Positions 48,190 to 63,509 are shown, counted from the first letter of the stretch. The stretch is DNA of 64,000 nucleotides from Erodium maritimum (GCA_963921825.1 OY997594.1:55661675-55725674); one strand, 5' to 3'. The notes: generated from the sequence alone by a model not told the origin. A program made the numbers and translations.

Positions 48190-48490
48190 TGCCCCGAGGG
48201 TGTTTCCGGGAAGATATCCGACCGAGGGGTGTGCCGGTCCGATATGTTTATATTGTTGTTTCACCCCGATGCTACATGTTCCGGGAAGACACCTAGGCCG
48301 ATGGGTATTCCGATATGGTGTATTGTTGTCTCACACCGATGCTACGTGTTTCGGGAAGACCTGTTTCACCCCGATGATGTGTGTTCCGGGACGACATCTA
48401 GACCGAGGGGTATTCCGGTATGATGTATTTGTTTCACCCCGATGATGTGTGTTCAGAAAAGATATCCAGGCCGATGTGCGTTCCGGTATG
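48190..48490. repeat. Minisatellite in the solo LTR
   Basis: Units of ~55-65 bp with 'caccccgatgctacatgtt', 'ccgggaagacacctaggcc' and 'ttccggtatgatgt'. Confidence 0.75.
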
Positions 48491-49127
48491 ATATGTGAGC
48501 TCGTGGGTGGATTGGAGTCTTGTGTTTTAATTATCTTATATTTCGGTACTCGTGTGTTTCTTTGGTTTGTTTCTGTTGGTAAACAGTCGTATTCCTGTTG
48601 ATCTCTAATTGCGTTGTCTTTTAGTAATTGTACTAATCAAGAATTTTGGTGATGAGGCGGGAGCCCTTATTTTTCCTTTACTACTTTTCCCTACTGAGCG
48701 TAAGCTCACCTCCTCTATTTTTATTGTTTTACAGTTTTCGTAGGTGAGTAGGCTTAGAGGTTGTCTCAGGGCTCGGGAGCTCTTTGAGGATCCGGGTGGT
48801 TGTATGTAGTAGAGACGTACTTTCCATTTTCGTATCAACTATGTTTTTCTTTACTCGGTTGGAATCGAGCGCTTGACTCATATTTATCGGAGTTGTTATT
48901 TTGGAACTAAAATTTGGAGTTTGATTTCGTTTATATTTATTTTATTATTGTTTTTATTATTTCTCATAGTTCACGTCTCGAGTTCGGTCAAAACCGGATT
49001 TGGGGTGTGACAACTGGTGTCACCGAAGCCGTGACCATATTGTGGGTGCGATTATGGGACGATGACGATGAAGGAGATGAGGGGGTCATGGTGGATATGG
49101 GAAACCCTAGTGTAGTCTCTGACACTT

Positions 49128-49476
49128 TCTACAAGTTATTTTCAAAATTATGAACTAATAGTTTCGTATCTTTTCATCTTTGAAAAACATATGTTCTTAT
49201 TACTATATCATTTCATTTTATGACTATGTTATGCTCTTTTTGCAAATTATTTTGAAATATTCTTGTCTCAAAATCATCTTGAGGTTAGTCTCACATATCT
49301 TGCAATCATGTATAACTTGCTTCTACTTCATTTTTATATTTTGATTGTAATTGAGACATTGTGTTTATTCTATATGAGATATAAGATAAAAAAAATGTTG
49401 TGTTGTTGACTATTGGTGAGTTAACCTCAATATATTCATATTGTAATTGACCTTATATGCTACAAAAAGGTGTTAT
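49128..49476. other. AT-rich intergenic
   Basis: No feature recognised. Confidence 0.5.
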
Positions 49477-49483
49477 AGTTTTT

Positions 49484-50330
49484 TTAGATAAGCTTGAATC
49501 TTTATTAAAAAGAGACACTCACCCAAGAAGGGGAGAGTTTAAAGGTAAAAAAAAAAGGCCTCCGACAACGGAAGCTAAAAGGCTAAGCCTTGAAAATATG
49601 GATGATAGGCCCAAACGAAAAACGAGTAGAAAACGAAAGACAAAGTCACCCCTCATCTTCGATCCACTCTACACCTTTCGAGGTCAAAGTAGGATCTTCA
49701 AAGTCTTTCGTGGCATCCAAGTTAAGATCACAATGCGAAACCTCTTTACAAGCACATTGCAAAACATGTGTCCAAACATCGGTCCTAGAGATGCTGCAAC
49801 AACACCCCTTTCTCGACTTAGAGATCGAGTTTTTGACCTGATTATATAGAAAAAACTGGGGTCTGACAACCTAAGAGTTGAAAGATTTTTTGGAGGACGA
49901 TCCTTACGTTTCAGTTTAAGGAGAGCGTCCTTCCAAGGACTACCATGTTGTTGTACCAGAATCTTCAACTTTTTTGCAACCACGACCTCAACCATACTCA
50001 CACCGTCTATTGGAACCAATTTTGGACAGTCTGAATGCCTACGAGAGGTACACCTGAACTAAGTCCACCACAACCTGCACCCAAAGACTTTTTTTGATGC
50101 GAGTCCAAAACCAAATCTAGAGAAAAATACTTTGAATCCAATAGAACATGATCCAAACTCAAATATGTGCCAACAACATATGGAGTGTCAACCAAGATCG
50201 GGTTCTTCAAATCGTGAAGGGCTTCACCATAACCCATTAGGAAGTCTAAGTGTACCAAGTCATCTTCTTCAAATGGACACAAATCACGGGCATCCAAATC
50301 CCTCACCATAACGACAGGAACGATCGAATC
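49484..50330 (-). mobile_element. Retroelement-like insert
   Basis: A T-run at 49477-49483 followed by 'agataagcttgaatctttat' looks like the reversed 3' end of a LINE. The region has broken minus-strand frames (for example 50019-49684) with no recognised domain. It seems to abut or interrupt the Harbinger fragment near 50335. Borders are unproven. Confidence 0.35.
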
Positions 50331-50334
50331 TACA

Positions 50335-50600
50335 TAATCGTGAATCAAATCACGATCTTGATGCTCGCAATCCGAATTGTCCAATGAATCCGGCCTACGA
50401 ATGAGGGGCGGGCCTCGTTGCGTCATCGTTACAAACGACTCATCATTGTCCATCAAATCAATAGCTCCTTTGTATGTGTGACGTCCATTCTCCACTATCA
50501 TGTTATGGAGGATAATACTAGCATTTATGATGAAGACGAGGGACTCTTTATCCCACATTCGTCTTAGGCGAGTAGTAATGTGAAAACAAGATTGTAAACC
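50335..50600 (-). pseudogene. PIF/Harbinger-type transposase fragment
   Basis: The minus-strand frame starting around 50558 reads LRRMWDKESLVFI then INASIILHNMIVENGR, the conserved C-terminal helix of plant PIF/Harbinger transposases (the ILHNMIVE signature), followed by an acidic tail and then unrelated sequence. The catalytic DDE part is missing, so it is a fragment. Confidence 0.7.
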
Positions 50601-50912
50601 CTGGATGCTCGTTTTGTATTGTAAATTTTGTTTTAAATGGGTTACTTATATAGATCGGGCTTCCACAACTAAAAGGTCAACCTCTTTAGTTGGGTGTGGT
50701 CCTAGCCTTTATAAGTAGCTCTTTATTCTTGTGTTTAATATATGTGAATTCATACTTCAACACCCCCCAATACGTGTAAGATTGAACATCTACATTTGGG
50801 TCATAGGGCCGTAGGTCGAACCTACTCAGATCCTACATAATTTTTTGTTTAAAATGGGCCACTTATGTTGAATCGGGCTTCCACGACTAAAAGGTCAACC
50901 TTCTTAGTTGAG
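50600..50912 (-). mobile_element. Possible second small LTR element
   Basis: Direct repeats of ~65 bp (about 50629-50692 and 50845-50912, sharing 'tcgggcttccac' and 'actaaaaggtcaacc') flank a short region. Read on the minus strand a polypurine-like GGGGGGTGTTG sits beside the left repeat. This looks like a truncated TRIM into or beside which the next element inserted. Borders uncertain. Confidence 0.4.
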
Positions 50913-51242
50913 TGTTAAAGTGTGTGTCCCACATTGAAAATGTATGGACGAATTGACCGCTTGATAAACATATTGATGCCTTCACCCATCAACTTGAGCT
51001 TTTAGGTTGGATTGGGTTTTAACATGGTATCAGAGCTGGTTTGGGCCTGTGAGTCTGCTCTAGTGTGCAAGATCCTCTCTTTGGTACCCTAGTGCGCACA
51101 ACACGTGCGAGGCCCGCACGTGAGGGGGAGTGTTATAATATGTGTCCCACATTGAAAGTGTATAGACGAATTGACCACTTGATAAGCATATTGATGCCTC
51201 CACCTATCAACTTGAGCTTTTGGGTTGAATTGGGTTTTAACA
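50913..51242 (+). mobile_element. TRIM retrotransposon (330 bp)
   Basis: Two 112-bp LTRs (50913-51024 and 51131-51242) start TGTTA and end TTTTAACA, with 'gtgtcccacattgaaa' inside. TGGTATCAGAGC (51025-51036), the initiator-Met primer site, follows the first LTR directly, and a polypurine tract GAGGGGGAG (51122-51130) precedes the second. The interior is only ~106 bp, without coding capacity. No matching 5-bp flank was found, so it may be part of a rearranged copy. Confidence 0.85.
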
Positions 51243-53900
51243 TGTATCTTTTTTATCCTCCTCTGGGTGTTTAGCAAACAACATCTATTTCAAAAGTTGT
51301 GGAGTCGATATTGTTTTTACAAAAGCAACATACGGTTGATAGATACCATTCGTTAATTATAAAGAGTTGAGTACTCGTTACCGTTCACCATGTACGTTTT
51401 TGATGGGGAAAAACCTTCTGTGGTTGAAGCGGCGCTAGCCTGCCTCAAGTTGTTTTAGAGCCGCATCAATCTGTTGTTCTAGTACCTTTATGAATTGATC
51501 CATGTCGGCTGGTAGATCCATGGTAGGCGAGGATGAGGAGATGAAGTTTTTTCGAAAAGGAGGGGATGAGAAATAATGTGGGAAAGGATAGAGGAGATAT
51601 TCAAATCTGTGTGAATTTTTTTATAGAGAGGGGGGTATTTTTAGGGGGGATATGGTTTATTAGGAGTAAATAGAAAAGTAGTAGTTGTATCCGTGTGACG
51701 TCCGTGTATTAGTGTACTGATTAGCCGTTGTAGTGACAAGACAACATTGACTTCACAACACCGTCTCCCTGGTGCAACAACTTGACTCCGCTTATTGAGT
51801 CAAGCTGTTGCGCAGTCTCCACTGCACCATCCGCTTTTTACCCCCACACCGATGTAGTCGAAGCGTCGAGGCCACTACATCGTTATTATGTCGTTCCATA
51901 TTGTACGTTCTCTAAGAATTTGGGATCATTGAAAATCTGTTTTTAGATTTTACCACTTAAGCGTCATTGAGCTGGGCTTATAGGCAGGATCGACCTAAAA
52001 AAAATTAAGGGCCTAAAGCGATGATTTATATAAGGCTTTTCATATACGAAACATATCTTAAACGGATTATGCAAATAAGACTTTTAAAGATAGGTCAAAT
52101 AAATATGGATTTTTTTCCGTATTTGATCAGAATAAGGCCTTTGAAACATGTCTTTTTGAACCTTGATAATAGTTTATGATAGATAAAATAAATTAATATT
52201 TAATTTTTGGACGACCTTGTTTAAATTGGGGCTTTAAGCCATTGCTTAAATGATTTAGAGGTTAAGCCGGCATGCCTACAGGTAGAAACTTGAAGAGCCC
52301 AAATGCAAAGTACTCTATCATCGATCGGTCTTGTTAAAACCATTAACCGATCAATATGTTTTCAACTAGAATTCAATGTTTCCTAAATGTCCGATGTCAA
52401 AACAAACATCTTAATATTTAGGACCGATAATTTATTTCAAATATTTTTTTATCAACATCTATATCCATTAATCATAACTCTATTCCCTTTTCTCATCAGC
52501 AGGATACCATAAGTCATAATATCAAACATATTAGCAACTCGATTAAGTGTAAAATGAACCATGTGAAAGTTTAAATGTAATCAGACGAAGTAATTATTTT
52601 GAAACAAACTATTAAGTATTAATTATGGAATTGTCCGTTTCAACAGTAGAGCATTGTAGGAGCCAGTAGAGCATTGTAGGAGCGCCAGATAATACAGTTG
52701 TGTGGACATCATATAATGTTACTTTAATAGGAAATTTTATATAGACAATTTGGGCATAGTAATTTCAATTTAATATAGATTTTGTGATCAATGGATGATC
52801 GACTGAACAAGCAACATACCATGTTAATGGGGACCATTAACTTTGTGCTCGCTTCCTCTGAAAAGAATTTTTTTTTTTTGCTCGGTGCTCCTCCATCGTC
52901 TAAAATCAATACCTTTACTTATTATTACTAGGTATTTGGCATCGCGCGATGCGCGGTGCAAGGCGTGAGGAAAAACTTGTGATATTTGTGTAGTAGAGAT
53001 GCAGTATGTTTGTTGTTGTACATGGAATTAGAGCCGATGATTAAGACGAGTCCATGCATGGTGTGAGAGAGGACGTGTGATATTTGTGTGTTGGAGATGC
53101 AATTTGGTTGTTGTTATGGATGGTATTCGAGACGTTGATTAGGCCGGGGGCATATAAAACGTAACCCATCCAATGATATTTAACATCCAGAAAACTGCCA
53201 ATAAAAATGCGTCCCAAGTTGAGAGGTTGAATAAATCGCTGATGATTATATGTTTTAAATTGTTCTACAATTAAAAGTGTGTGACAAACTTATTTGAATC
53301 ACGGGAGCAATATGCACACTATAAACAGTTCGATAACAGTCTCCTAACAACAATTCAGATGTCTTAAAGATTGTTCCACAAGTAGCAAATTAAATATGAA
53401 ACCAAATCTAACTTTTTATGTAAATGTCATGAATTTAAACTTCCCCAGCTTTACCTACTGAGTTGGTATACCTTTAAATAAAGGTCAGTCTCATTCACTT
53501 CCATCTTAGCCCACTACCAGCTTGGCATTCTCTCCTCTCCATGTTCCTCTATTACAATACAATGATGTGCTAACATGACAACCAATTGGACACAAGTAAA
53601 AGAATTATAAGGAACCAACCAATTGGAAGAATGAACGCAGGGATGAATTGCTTTTTTGTTGAGGTACAAAATTTAAGTCTTATTTTATATGTTGTTTATC
53701 TTCAAACATAGGTGACATAAGACTGCATTTGGAACACTTAGGTGAGGGAATGGGCAACTGAAATGAAAATAACCCCTATTAGTTGTGTTCGATAATTTTA
53801 GGATACAACATGTTTAGAACACTTTTTCATAATTACCCCAAATTTAATCACATAACATTACTAAAATAAAACACAGGATTATAACAGTAACTACATATAG
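51243..53900. other. Intergenic, no gene
   Basis: AT-rich DNA. Around 51950-52290 the sequence ('ttaagggcctaaagc', 'ggggctttaagcc') resembles a decayed DNA transposon, class unclear. A 20-bp unit 'cagtagagcattgtaggagc' occurs twice in tandem near 52645-52683. Confidence 0.4.
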
Positions 53901-53913
53901 AGAGAAATTGTTA

Positions 53914-54100
53914 CCCTACTAATAGTACATATAAGCTTCCCATGGGCATGTAACCATAGACAGGAAGCTTTTCGTCTATGCTAAAATAGTAAGCCCTCAG
54001 CAAGACCAAATTCTCATGAGCCATCTTCCCCACAACCTCAATCTTCTCCCTGAACTCCTCTGTTACAGCTGCATCCTTCAACCTCTTAACTGTCGGCGTA
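53914..54100 (-). pseudogene. Receptor-like kinase fragment (RLK902/RKL1 type)
   Basis: About 60 codons matching the N-lobe of plant leucine-rich-repeat receptor kinases: VKRLKDAAVTEEFREKIEVV (with the lysine of the VAVK position), MAHENLVLLRAYYFS, DEKLPVYGYMPMGSLY. Only this part of a kinase domain is present, with no leucine-rich repeats, membrane segment or catalytic loop nearby, so it is a gene fragment, probably captured or left after deletion. Confidence 0.75.
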
Positions 54101-54648
54101 AATAAAACCACATTGCAAAGTCAAATCCCCAACGGGATCAAGATGAATCGAGCGACCCTAAAATTATCTTTTTAAATTGTTGTCTCCCTAAAATTTCCAT
54201 CCTGTACCCTAACAACGACATGCAACAATCATAGGATGATGACTAACCTGGCAGCAAAAATGAACATAAAATCATTTCAAACTGAGCCCATGAGAATAGA
54301 CACCGTTGTGTAAAAAATGATGACAAAAACAATCCAGGTAAGGACATAAGAGGTTGGATTGAATGGTGGTAATGTTAGTCCCAATACTGTGTAACCCATA
54401 AGAATAAGTTCACATTCTTGTGGCCACATAAAAAATCTCGCTCCAGGGGTTGAATGCTATCTACTGAAAGTGAAATAATGGTAAATACCAAAACACTCAT
54501 TTCAAGCTCTCTATACTTTGGCTCCTTACAAAGGCAGCAAAGAAAAACCAAAATGGTGCAGCTAATCATATTATCATTCTCTCATCCCACCCAAAACCAA
54601 TTAAAAAAAATAAAGTAAAAACGATATGTTTACCAAAATCTATCTACT

Positions 54649-55212
54649 AAAAGTCGATCTAATGGTTAAGTTCAAGTCACATCTAAGTAGTTTGACCAAA
54701 TATTATAAATTGTTGCTTCATAAATCCTATATCTATCTCTATGAAAAATTAATAATAACGGGATTCTGATAGTAACACAATGAATTAATTTTCTATTACT
54801 TTGATGAAGTAAGTTCTGGTAGTAACTACTAAAAGTCGATCTAATGGATAGGTTCAAGTCACATCTAAGTAGTTTGACCATAATTGCTCAAATTTTTTTA
54901 GAAATAGTTGCTTCATAAATCCTATATCTATCTCTATGAAAAATTAATAAGGGGATTCTGAAAGTAACACAATGAATTAATTTTCTATTACTTTGATGAA
55001 GTAAGTTCTGGTAGTAACTACTAAAAGTCGATCTAATGGTTAAGTTCAAGTCACATCTAAGTAGTTTGACCATAATTGCTCAAAAAAAATTAGAAATAGT
55101 TGCTTCATAAATCCTATATCTATCTCTATGAAAAATTAATAAGGGGATTCTGAAAGTAACACAATGAATTAATTTTCTATTACTTTGATGAAGTAAGTTC
55201 TGGTAGTAACTA
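54649..55212. repeat. Three tandem ~190-bp repeats
   Basis: Units start at 54649, 54831 and 55023 with 'aaaagtcgatctaatgg' and contain 'catctaagtagtttgacca', 'tatatctatctctatgaaa' and 'ttttctattactttgatga'. The small differences are mostly A-run lengths, suggesting recent duplication. Small ORFs repeat with the units. Confidence 0.95.
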
Positions 55213-58290
<3,078 letters not shown>

Positions 58291-58905
58291 TTAATTAGCC
58301 GCTGATAGTCGTTAACTTTGATCTCTGTGTGGATTGTGGAGTGAACTGAGACCGATTCAGTGAAGAAGAGAGAGAGAGGTAGAATACAAACCATTGATGG
58401 TTCTCCATCAATGCAAAAAAAAAACGGCCGAGAATGGGATTAATGAGAGAGAAGGTGAAGAGGTTGAGTGGAGACGATGGCTGAGAATGTTGTATAGAGG
58501 AATAGTAGGAGGGGAACAGTGCCACGCTGGCATTAATCCTCCTATTACATTAGTAAGGATTTTCAATAATGAACTATCGAATTAACGATTGGTACTGTTT
58601 GAAACCAAACATTTATGCATTTTCAAAAAAAAAAAAAAAAAACCCAACATTTATGGCCGACGTTTCATAATACCGTCATATTTTATTATTATTAGACGGC
58701 TATGACATTGAGGTTATAGGTGGTAAAAAGTCAAACATAGAAGTTCTCTCTCGTCTTCTTTTTAAAATAATGGAGTTGTTCTAGGAAATTTACACGTAAC
58801 TTTTTTTATTAATGTCTTTTTTTTCACATACTTCTTAACAATTATTTTTTATATATTTTTTTAATTTTGTCTTTTTTTTCAATTTAGTCTAACGATGTGA
58901 ATTTT
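58291..58905. other. Intergenic
   Basis: Upstream of the glycerol kinase fragment. Contains poly-A tracts (near 58625-58642) and AT-rich sequence. Confidence 0.45.
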
Positions 58906-58919
58906 TCATCTTTTTTTTT

Positions 58920-60340
58920 TATCAGCAAGATATTATTAAGAGACCAAGTTTTCAAATTGAAAAGGAAACCAAGGAGAAACTCTCAGAACATGCCTAAATC
59001 GGCATCTCAAACCACAGAAGAAACAACCCAAATAAATGGTACCATACAAGTCTTAACTACCCTAATTTTGCTAACATGAAAAACACAATAACAAGAACTA
59101 GATGGAAACTGAGCACATCGGAACCAAAACAACTAATCCTCACATTGGGACAGTAACAAGACTCTTACAAAGTAGATATTACAAACATTTAGTAAACCAG
59201 AGAAGTCCAACTAACAACAAAACAGAAAAGAAGTGAAGAGGATATGAGAGGAAAGCTCCACCGCCCAACAACCGACCTGCAAAGAGAGAAACAAACCGAT
59301 GCTCGGTCCTCAGGTATCCTAAGAATAATCCCACTCCAGAAAACACAAGGAGGGGACCCGAAGAAGGTGAGAACCAGTATCATAAGATACCGAGCAAACA
59401 GTCATAACCATCTAAAATAATACTCACCCTCCTTTCCCAAATCCCCCAAATTGGGCTAGAGACTACCGACCAGCACCGGGAAAAACAGTCACCCAATACT
59501 CCGTACAAAAACGAAGAGGAAAGGAGGACTAAAAGGAAAAAAGGGTAGACCTGAATACCTCCTCCGCAAACCAGTTAGGCGAGACTCAATCCAAACCGCG
59601 CCGATCAGCAACAAGAGGTGATGTGAAGCAGCGACCCACGTCCAGAAGAAGAGCGAGACACCGACCAGAACAATACGAGCTCGAGGCCCTAAAGGTCCGA
59701 CGAGAAGCTTTCTAGGAAGAGCGCTGATCCTCGACAAAAGTTGAAGAAACAGCTCCCACTGCAAATCTTGGGAAGACACCCCGGGGACGAGGACGAGACG
59801 CACAAGAGAGGAAGCAGAGCAAACGGAGGCGGAGCAGGTGAAGCTAAGAACCAGCGATGCCGTGAACCCTCCACCCACCAACAGATCCTACTTCACATGT
59901 CCGTATCTAACCCAATCTTCTCCCTCGATGTTTAACCAGACACCAACTCGAACACCGCCAGAACCACTCCATCACCGGGGCAAACAGAGAGAAAATGGGG
60001 TAGCATCAGAACCCTAGAAAATCAAATATGTGGCAAAGAAGGAATCGGGTCGCCGGAAAGAGAGAGAAAGTAGATATGAGGAATGGGAGAGCGGCAGAGC
60101 CACCAGCGTCTTTAAAGGGTCTAGGAGAAGCCCATATTTGACACCGATGACGGCGGCTGAAAACAGAGGAAGGATAAGGGGAAGGCGAAAAAGGAAGGGA
60201 AAAGGCAAGGTGCCACCGACGATAACCATGGACGTAGACCACGGTCATCGTCGGTGGTGACAGGAGGAAGACGAAGGTGAAGACGGAGGCGCGGCTAGGA
60301 CTTGTAAGGTAGAGAGAGGCGAGAGCTTCTCTCTCTAATC
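58920..60340 (-). mobile_element. LINE-like element without ORF2
   Basis: The plus-strand T-run (about 58909-58919) followed by 'atcagcaagat' is a reversed LINE tail like those at 30746 and 13706. The distal part (59700-60330) is GC/AG-rich like a LINE 5' region. Minus-strand frames (59881-59489, 60248-60006) lack reverse transcriptase or ORF1 domains. A matching target duplication was not found. Confidence 0.5.
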
Positions 60341-60519
60341 TTTTTTATTTGGAGATCTGTTAACTTTCTATCTAAAACATGTAAAAAGATAAAACTACCC
60401 CTTACTAACCATCAAATTTTCAAATTCAAGTCACTGTTCTGTAAAGCTTAAAACCTATTAAATGTCTATAATAACATTCGAAAACTTTCAAAATTTAAAA
60501 TATATCATTAAATTATTCT

Positions 60520-63504
60520 TGTCACGCCCCAAATCCAGTATTGACCGGACTCGAGACGTGATTTAAAGATAAAACAATGTATAATAACGAAGTGTCTCAA
60601 ATTCACTATAACTCTTCAAGTTTAGTTCAACCAAAATATCTCAAGTAAAAACTCCAACATAAGGTTCATAACTCAAAAGTAAGACCATAAACGTCTCTAA
60701 AGATAAGTGCACCCTGACCCACAGAAGCTCCCGAGCCTCGAGTCCACTACTCATCAAGCAAGCCTGTAAGAACAGTAAACAAACAAATAGGGGTGAGCTT
60801 ACGCTCAGTAGGGAAAATAAATAACAAGGGCGGCCTTTAAGTTTAATAAATAGAAATTCACACTTTCGTTCAAATTTCGGTAATACGAAGGACTAACAAG
60901 ATGTTGAAGTACGAGAATAAAGCGGGTATTTAACGCTTTTGAGAAGCTAGCAATAATCATAGAAATTAAGGGAAACAATACACTTCTTAACAATCAAGAG
61001 AAGATAGAGCATTTAAGTGCCACCGTGGGACATGAAGTCACCAAACTCCGATCCACAATACTCTTTGTGTCACGTCGGATTTTCCCTCGGTCTAGAGGAG
61101 ACGCATGACATCACAAAGACGTATAACGTCGAGAATACCGGAAACATCCATATGAGGACGCATTCGTCGGGACCCTCGGAAACGTCTCCAAAAGACCATA
61201 GATCATCGGGAACCAAGGTAATGCTCCCGCATGACGCATATACTTGGGTGAAACAACAAGTAACCAATCCCCCGCAGGGTAAACCATCCAATTACCCCGC
61301 AGGGTCCAATAACCAATGCCCCGCAGGGTCCAATAATCAATGCCCCGCAAGGTCCAATCCACCGGCTATGATACTACCCCACACCGGCATTCCATTCGGT
61401 ATAGGTACCATACCGGATCACAAGTCATCGGCTTAGGTACTACCCCACACCAGTATTCCCCTTGGTGTAGGTACCTTACAGGCACTACCCCACACCGCAG
61501 CATGGGTGCCATACCGGCGTAAAACCCAACTTAAAGACTCACAAGAGAATAAAACCCTAATCAATCAAGGAGCAACCAAAGCTTAGCAAATCTCAATTCT
61601 ATCACAACACACCACAAGAATCAATATAACCTTACACTTACCGATTACTTACCAATCGCACTCCATCGGTCTATCATTCACCCGATCATGTACCATTTAG
61701 CACAATCAATTACACTCAACGTTCATACAATCGTTCATCCAAGCATTCGATTAAATAAGCATTCAAGCATTCAAGTTCATCATTCAAATCATCTAGTTGT
61801 ATTAGACTCTTATCTTATCCAAAGCTAGGCAACCAAGGCATGTGAGGCAAACATAAACAATCCTAGGGCTCATCACGACCATCTACCAGCACGACAATTC
61901 CCAAGTATTGAAAGCGAGTTACACTAGTTATTCACATCCTACGCATGCATACTAGACATGTCCGGTTATTAGTAATTGAAAGACAATTATTCTAGTTATT
62001 CGCAACCTATATGCTTTTCTAGGACCTTTCCGATTTTATTAACCTAATAGGCATACTAAGTATTGAAATACACGAGGAGTTAGTACTTTCCCTACCTTGC
62101 GGTCTTCCTCTAATAAAACTTCTCGCTGCTGACGTCCGGGCTAGAGTACTCTTCGTCCTCTCACGGGTCCAAGTCCTCTTCTTCCTTCGAGCTCGGTCTC
62201 ACGGTCTTGGACCACAACAATACCAAAATTAGTAACCCAACGGAGTGTTCCTCAACTTAAAATATAGAACAATCCTCTAAGAATAGAAACAAAGCCAAAT
62301 GACTGATCTTGGAATCGAATTGGACTCAAAAAGGAAGGGTTTTGGGTTTTGGAGCTCAGGTCCGGAATCTGGCCCGTCCCGTGTCACCGTCCGGCCCGGA
62401 ATACGATACAGAACGTATCACGGTCCGGAACCAGACACGGACCGCATCGCAGGCCGGCCCGGTACTAGACACGGACCGCGTGACGCACCGGCCCGGAATC
62501 AGACACGGACCGTGCCAGGTCCCGTGCCGGAGTCTGGACCGTTCCGCGCCGCGTACCGTGCCAGTACCCATTCCTTTCCGTGCTGCACGCCGTGCCGGCA
62601 CCAGGCCCGTTCCGGGTCCCATTCCGTGCCGAACCAGACCAAAACCTTCCCCTTTATTCCCCAACTCGAATTCCACGAAAATAAACCCAAAAACTCCATT
62701 TCCAGCTCCAAAATACCCATCAAAAACCTCCAATCCTCAACACCCTCAATGGGTTTCATCAAAACTTCAACCAACACAATCAAGACAACCTAACTTCACT
62801 AATTCTTCTCCAAACAACAACCAAAATAGCTAGTTCTTCAAGTTCAAGCCAAAACCCACAAAAACCTAAACTAGAAAGTGGATGGAATGAGAAGTTAAGA
62901 GCATCCATACCTTTAGGATGTGTAAGAGATGAAGCTAGCAAGCTTTAGGAGGAGGAATGGTGAAGGGATGAGCCAAAAACCCTCTCTTTTCTCTCTTTCT
63001 TCTTGCTCAAGCCAAGTTGCTTCTCCCTTTCTCTCCTTCTATCAAAACTCAGCTGCAACAATGAGCAAATGGCTGAATTGTCTCCAACAATTGCCTTAAA
63101 TGACCTAAAACGCTAAATGACCAAAAACCCCTTTCAAGCTCTATCCACTTAAAGTCTTTAAAGAGGATTAAAAGGTCATTTCAACTCATTTTCTTCTCAT
63201 CCAAGTCTCTAATGCCATGTGGCATTGTGGGAGCCACTTTCTGTTAATAAAATTCCAGTAGTCCAATTTTAATCGGAAAAAGTCGATAAAAAGTCTGAGT
63301 TTTACCAAAAGTTGACTGTTACAATATTACAGTCAAATTGAAGGAAATGACCCAACTAAGCTAACCGTGATGACGGCTAAGCTTTTTGGGCCCCGGAAAG
63401 GTCCCGAATGACTTCCTGAGTCATCGGTTGACTTTTCCGGCCGAAAGTCAAACTTGACTAGAAATCACCGGTTCGACAGGGATCGACCGGGGGCGGTTCT
63501 TACA
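60520..63504 (-). mobile_element. Solo LTR of the long-LTR family
   Basis: 2,985 bp. On the minus strand it starts TGTAAGAACCGCCCCCGGTC at 63504 and ends GTGACA at 60520. It is flanked by ATTCT at 60515-60519 and 63505-63509. It carries a minisatellite with 'accccgcagggtccaata' and 'ctaccccacaccgg' units (61250-61510) and a GC-rich repeat (62340-62640). The ORFs at 62299-62833 follow that repeat and are not genes. Confidence 0.92.
61250..61510. repeat. Minisatellite in the solo LTR
   Basis: Two unit types: 'aaccaatgccccgcagggtc' (several copies) and 'ggtactaccccacaccgg' (several copies). They occupy the position held by other arrays in sister LTRs. Confidence 0.8.
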
Positions 63505-63509
63505 ATTCT

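Larger units (their letters stand above)
46415..49012 (+). mobile_element. Solo LTR of the long-LTR family
   Basis: 2,598 bp from TGTAAGAACCGCCCCCGGTC to GGGGTGTGACA, flanked by ACTGG at 46410-46414 and 49013-49017. No internal region, so it arose by recombination between two LTRs. It contains GC-rich repeats (47330-47480) and a minisatellite (about 48190-48490). Confidence 0.92.
45580..49089 (-). pseudogene. LINE ORF1 remnant with DUF4283-like domain
   Basis: Begins at the ATG at 49089 (MTPSSPSSSSSHNRTHN), reaches the LTR at 49013 and resumes in the same frame at 46409 when one ACTGG copy is left out, running open to a stop at 46142. A frameshift follows, then a segment (about 46060-45713) matches the DUF4283 pattern of plant LINE ORF1: YQPSLVGRIVSN, FRFPFEATLNRVRHNGPWTF, FMEIGVRAFNV. 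Then DVDRPLRRKICLQFP precedes a stop near 45585, where a CCHC knuckle would be expected but has decayed. The normal role is RNA binding for retrotransposition. The copy is dead. Confidence 0.65.
44404..49127 (-). mobile_element. LINE with ORF1, split by a solo LTR
   Basis: The 3' A-tract appears as T's at 44396-44403, and the 5' end is near 49127. Possible target duplications are TTCTACAAATTG (before 44396) and TTCTACAAGTTA (from 49128), imperfect, so the borders are tentative. The LINE carries an ORF1 remnant and a ~1 kb non-coding 3' region, with no reverse transcriptase. A solo LTR of another element sits at 46415-49012. Confidence 0.6.

Noticed and set aside
62299..62833. Two overlapping ORFs of 164-174 codons
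   Set aside because: Follow the tandem 'accgtgcc'-type repeat of a solo LTR; sister LTRs do not preserve the frame.
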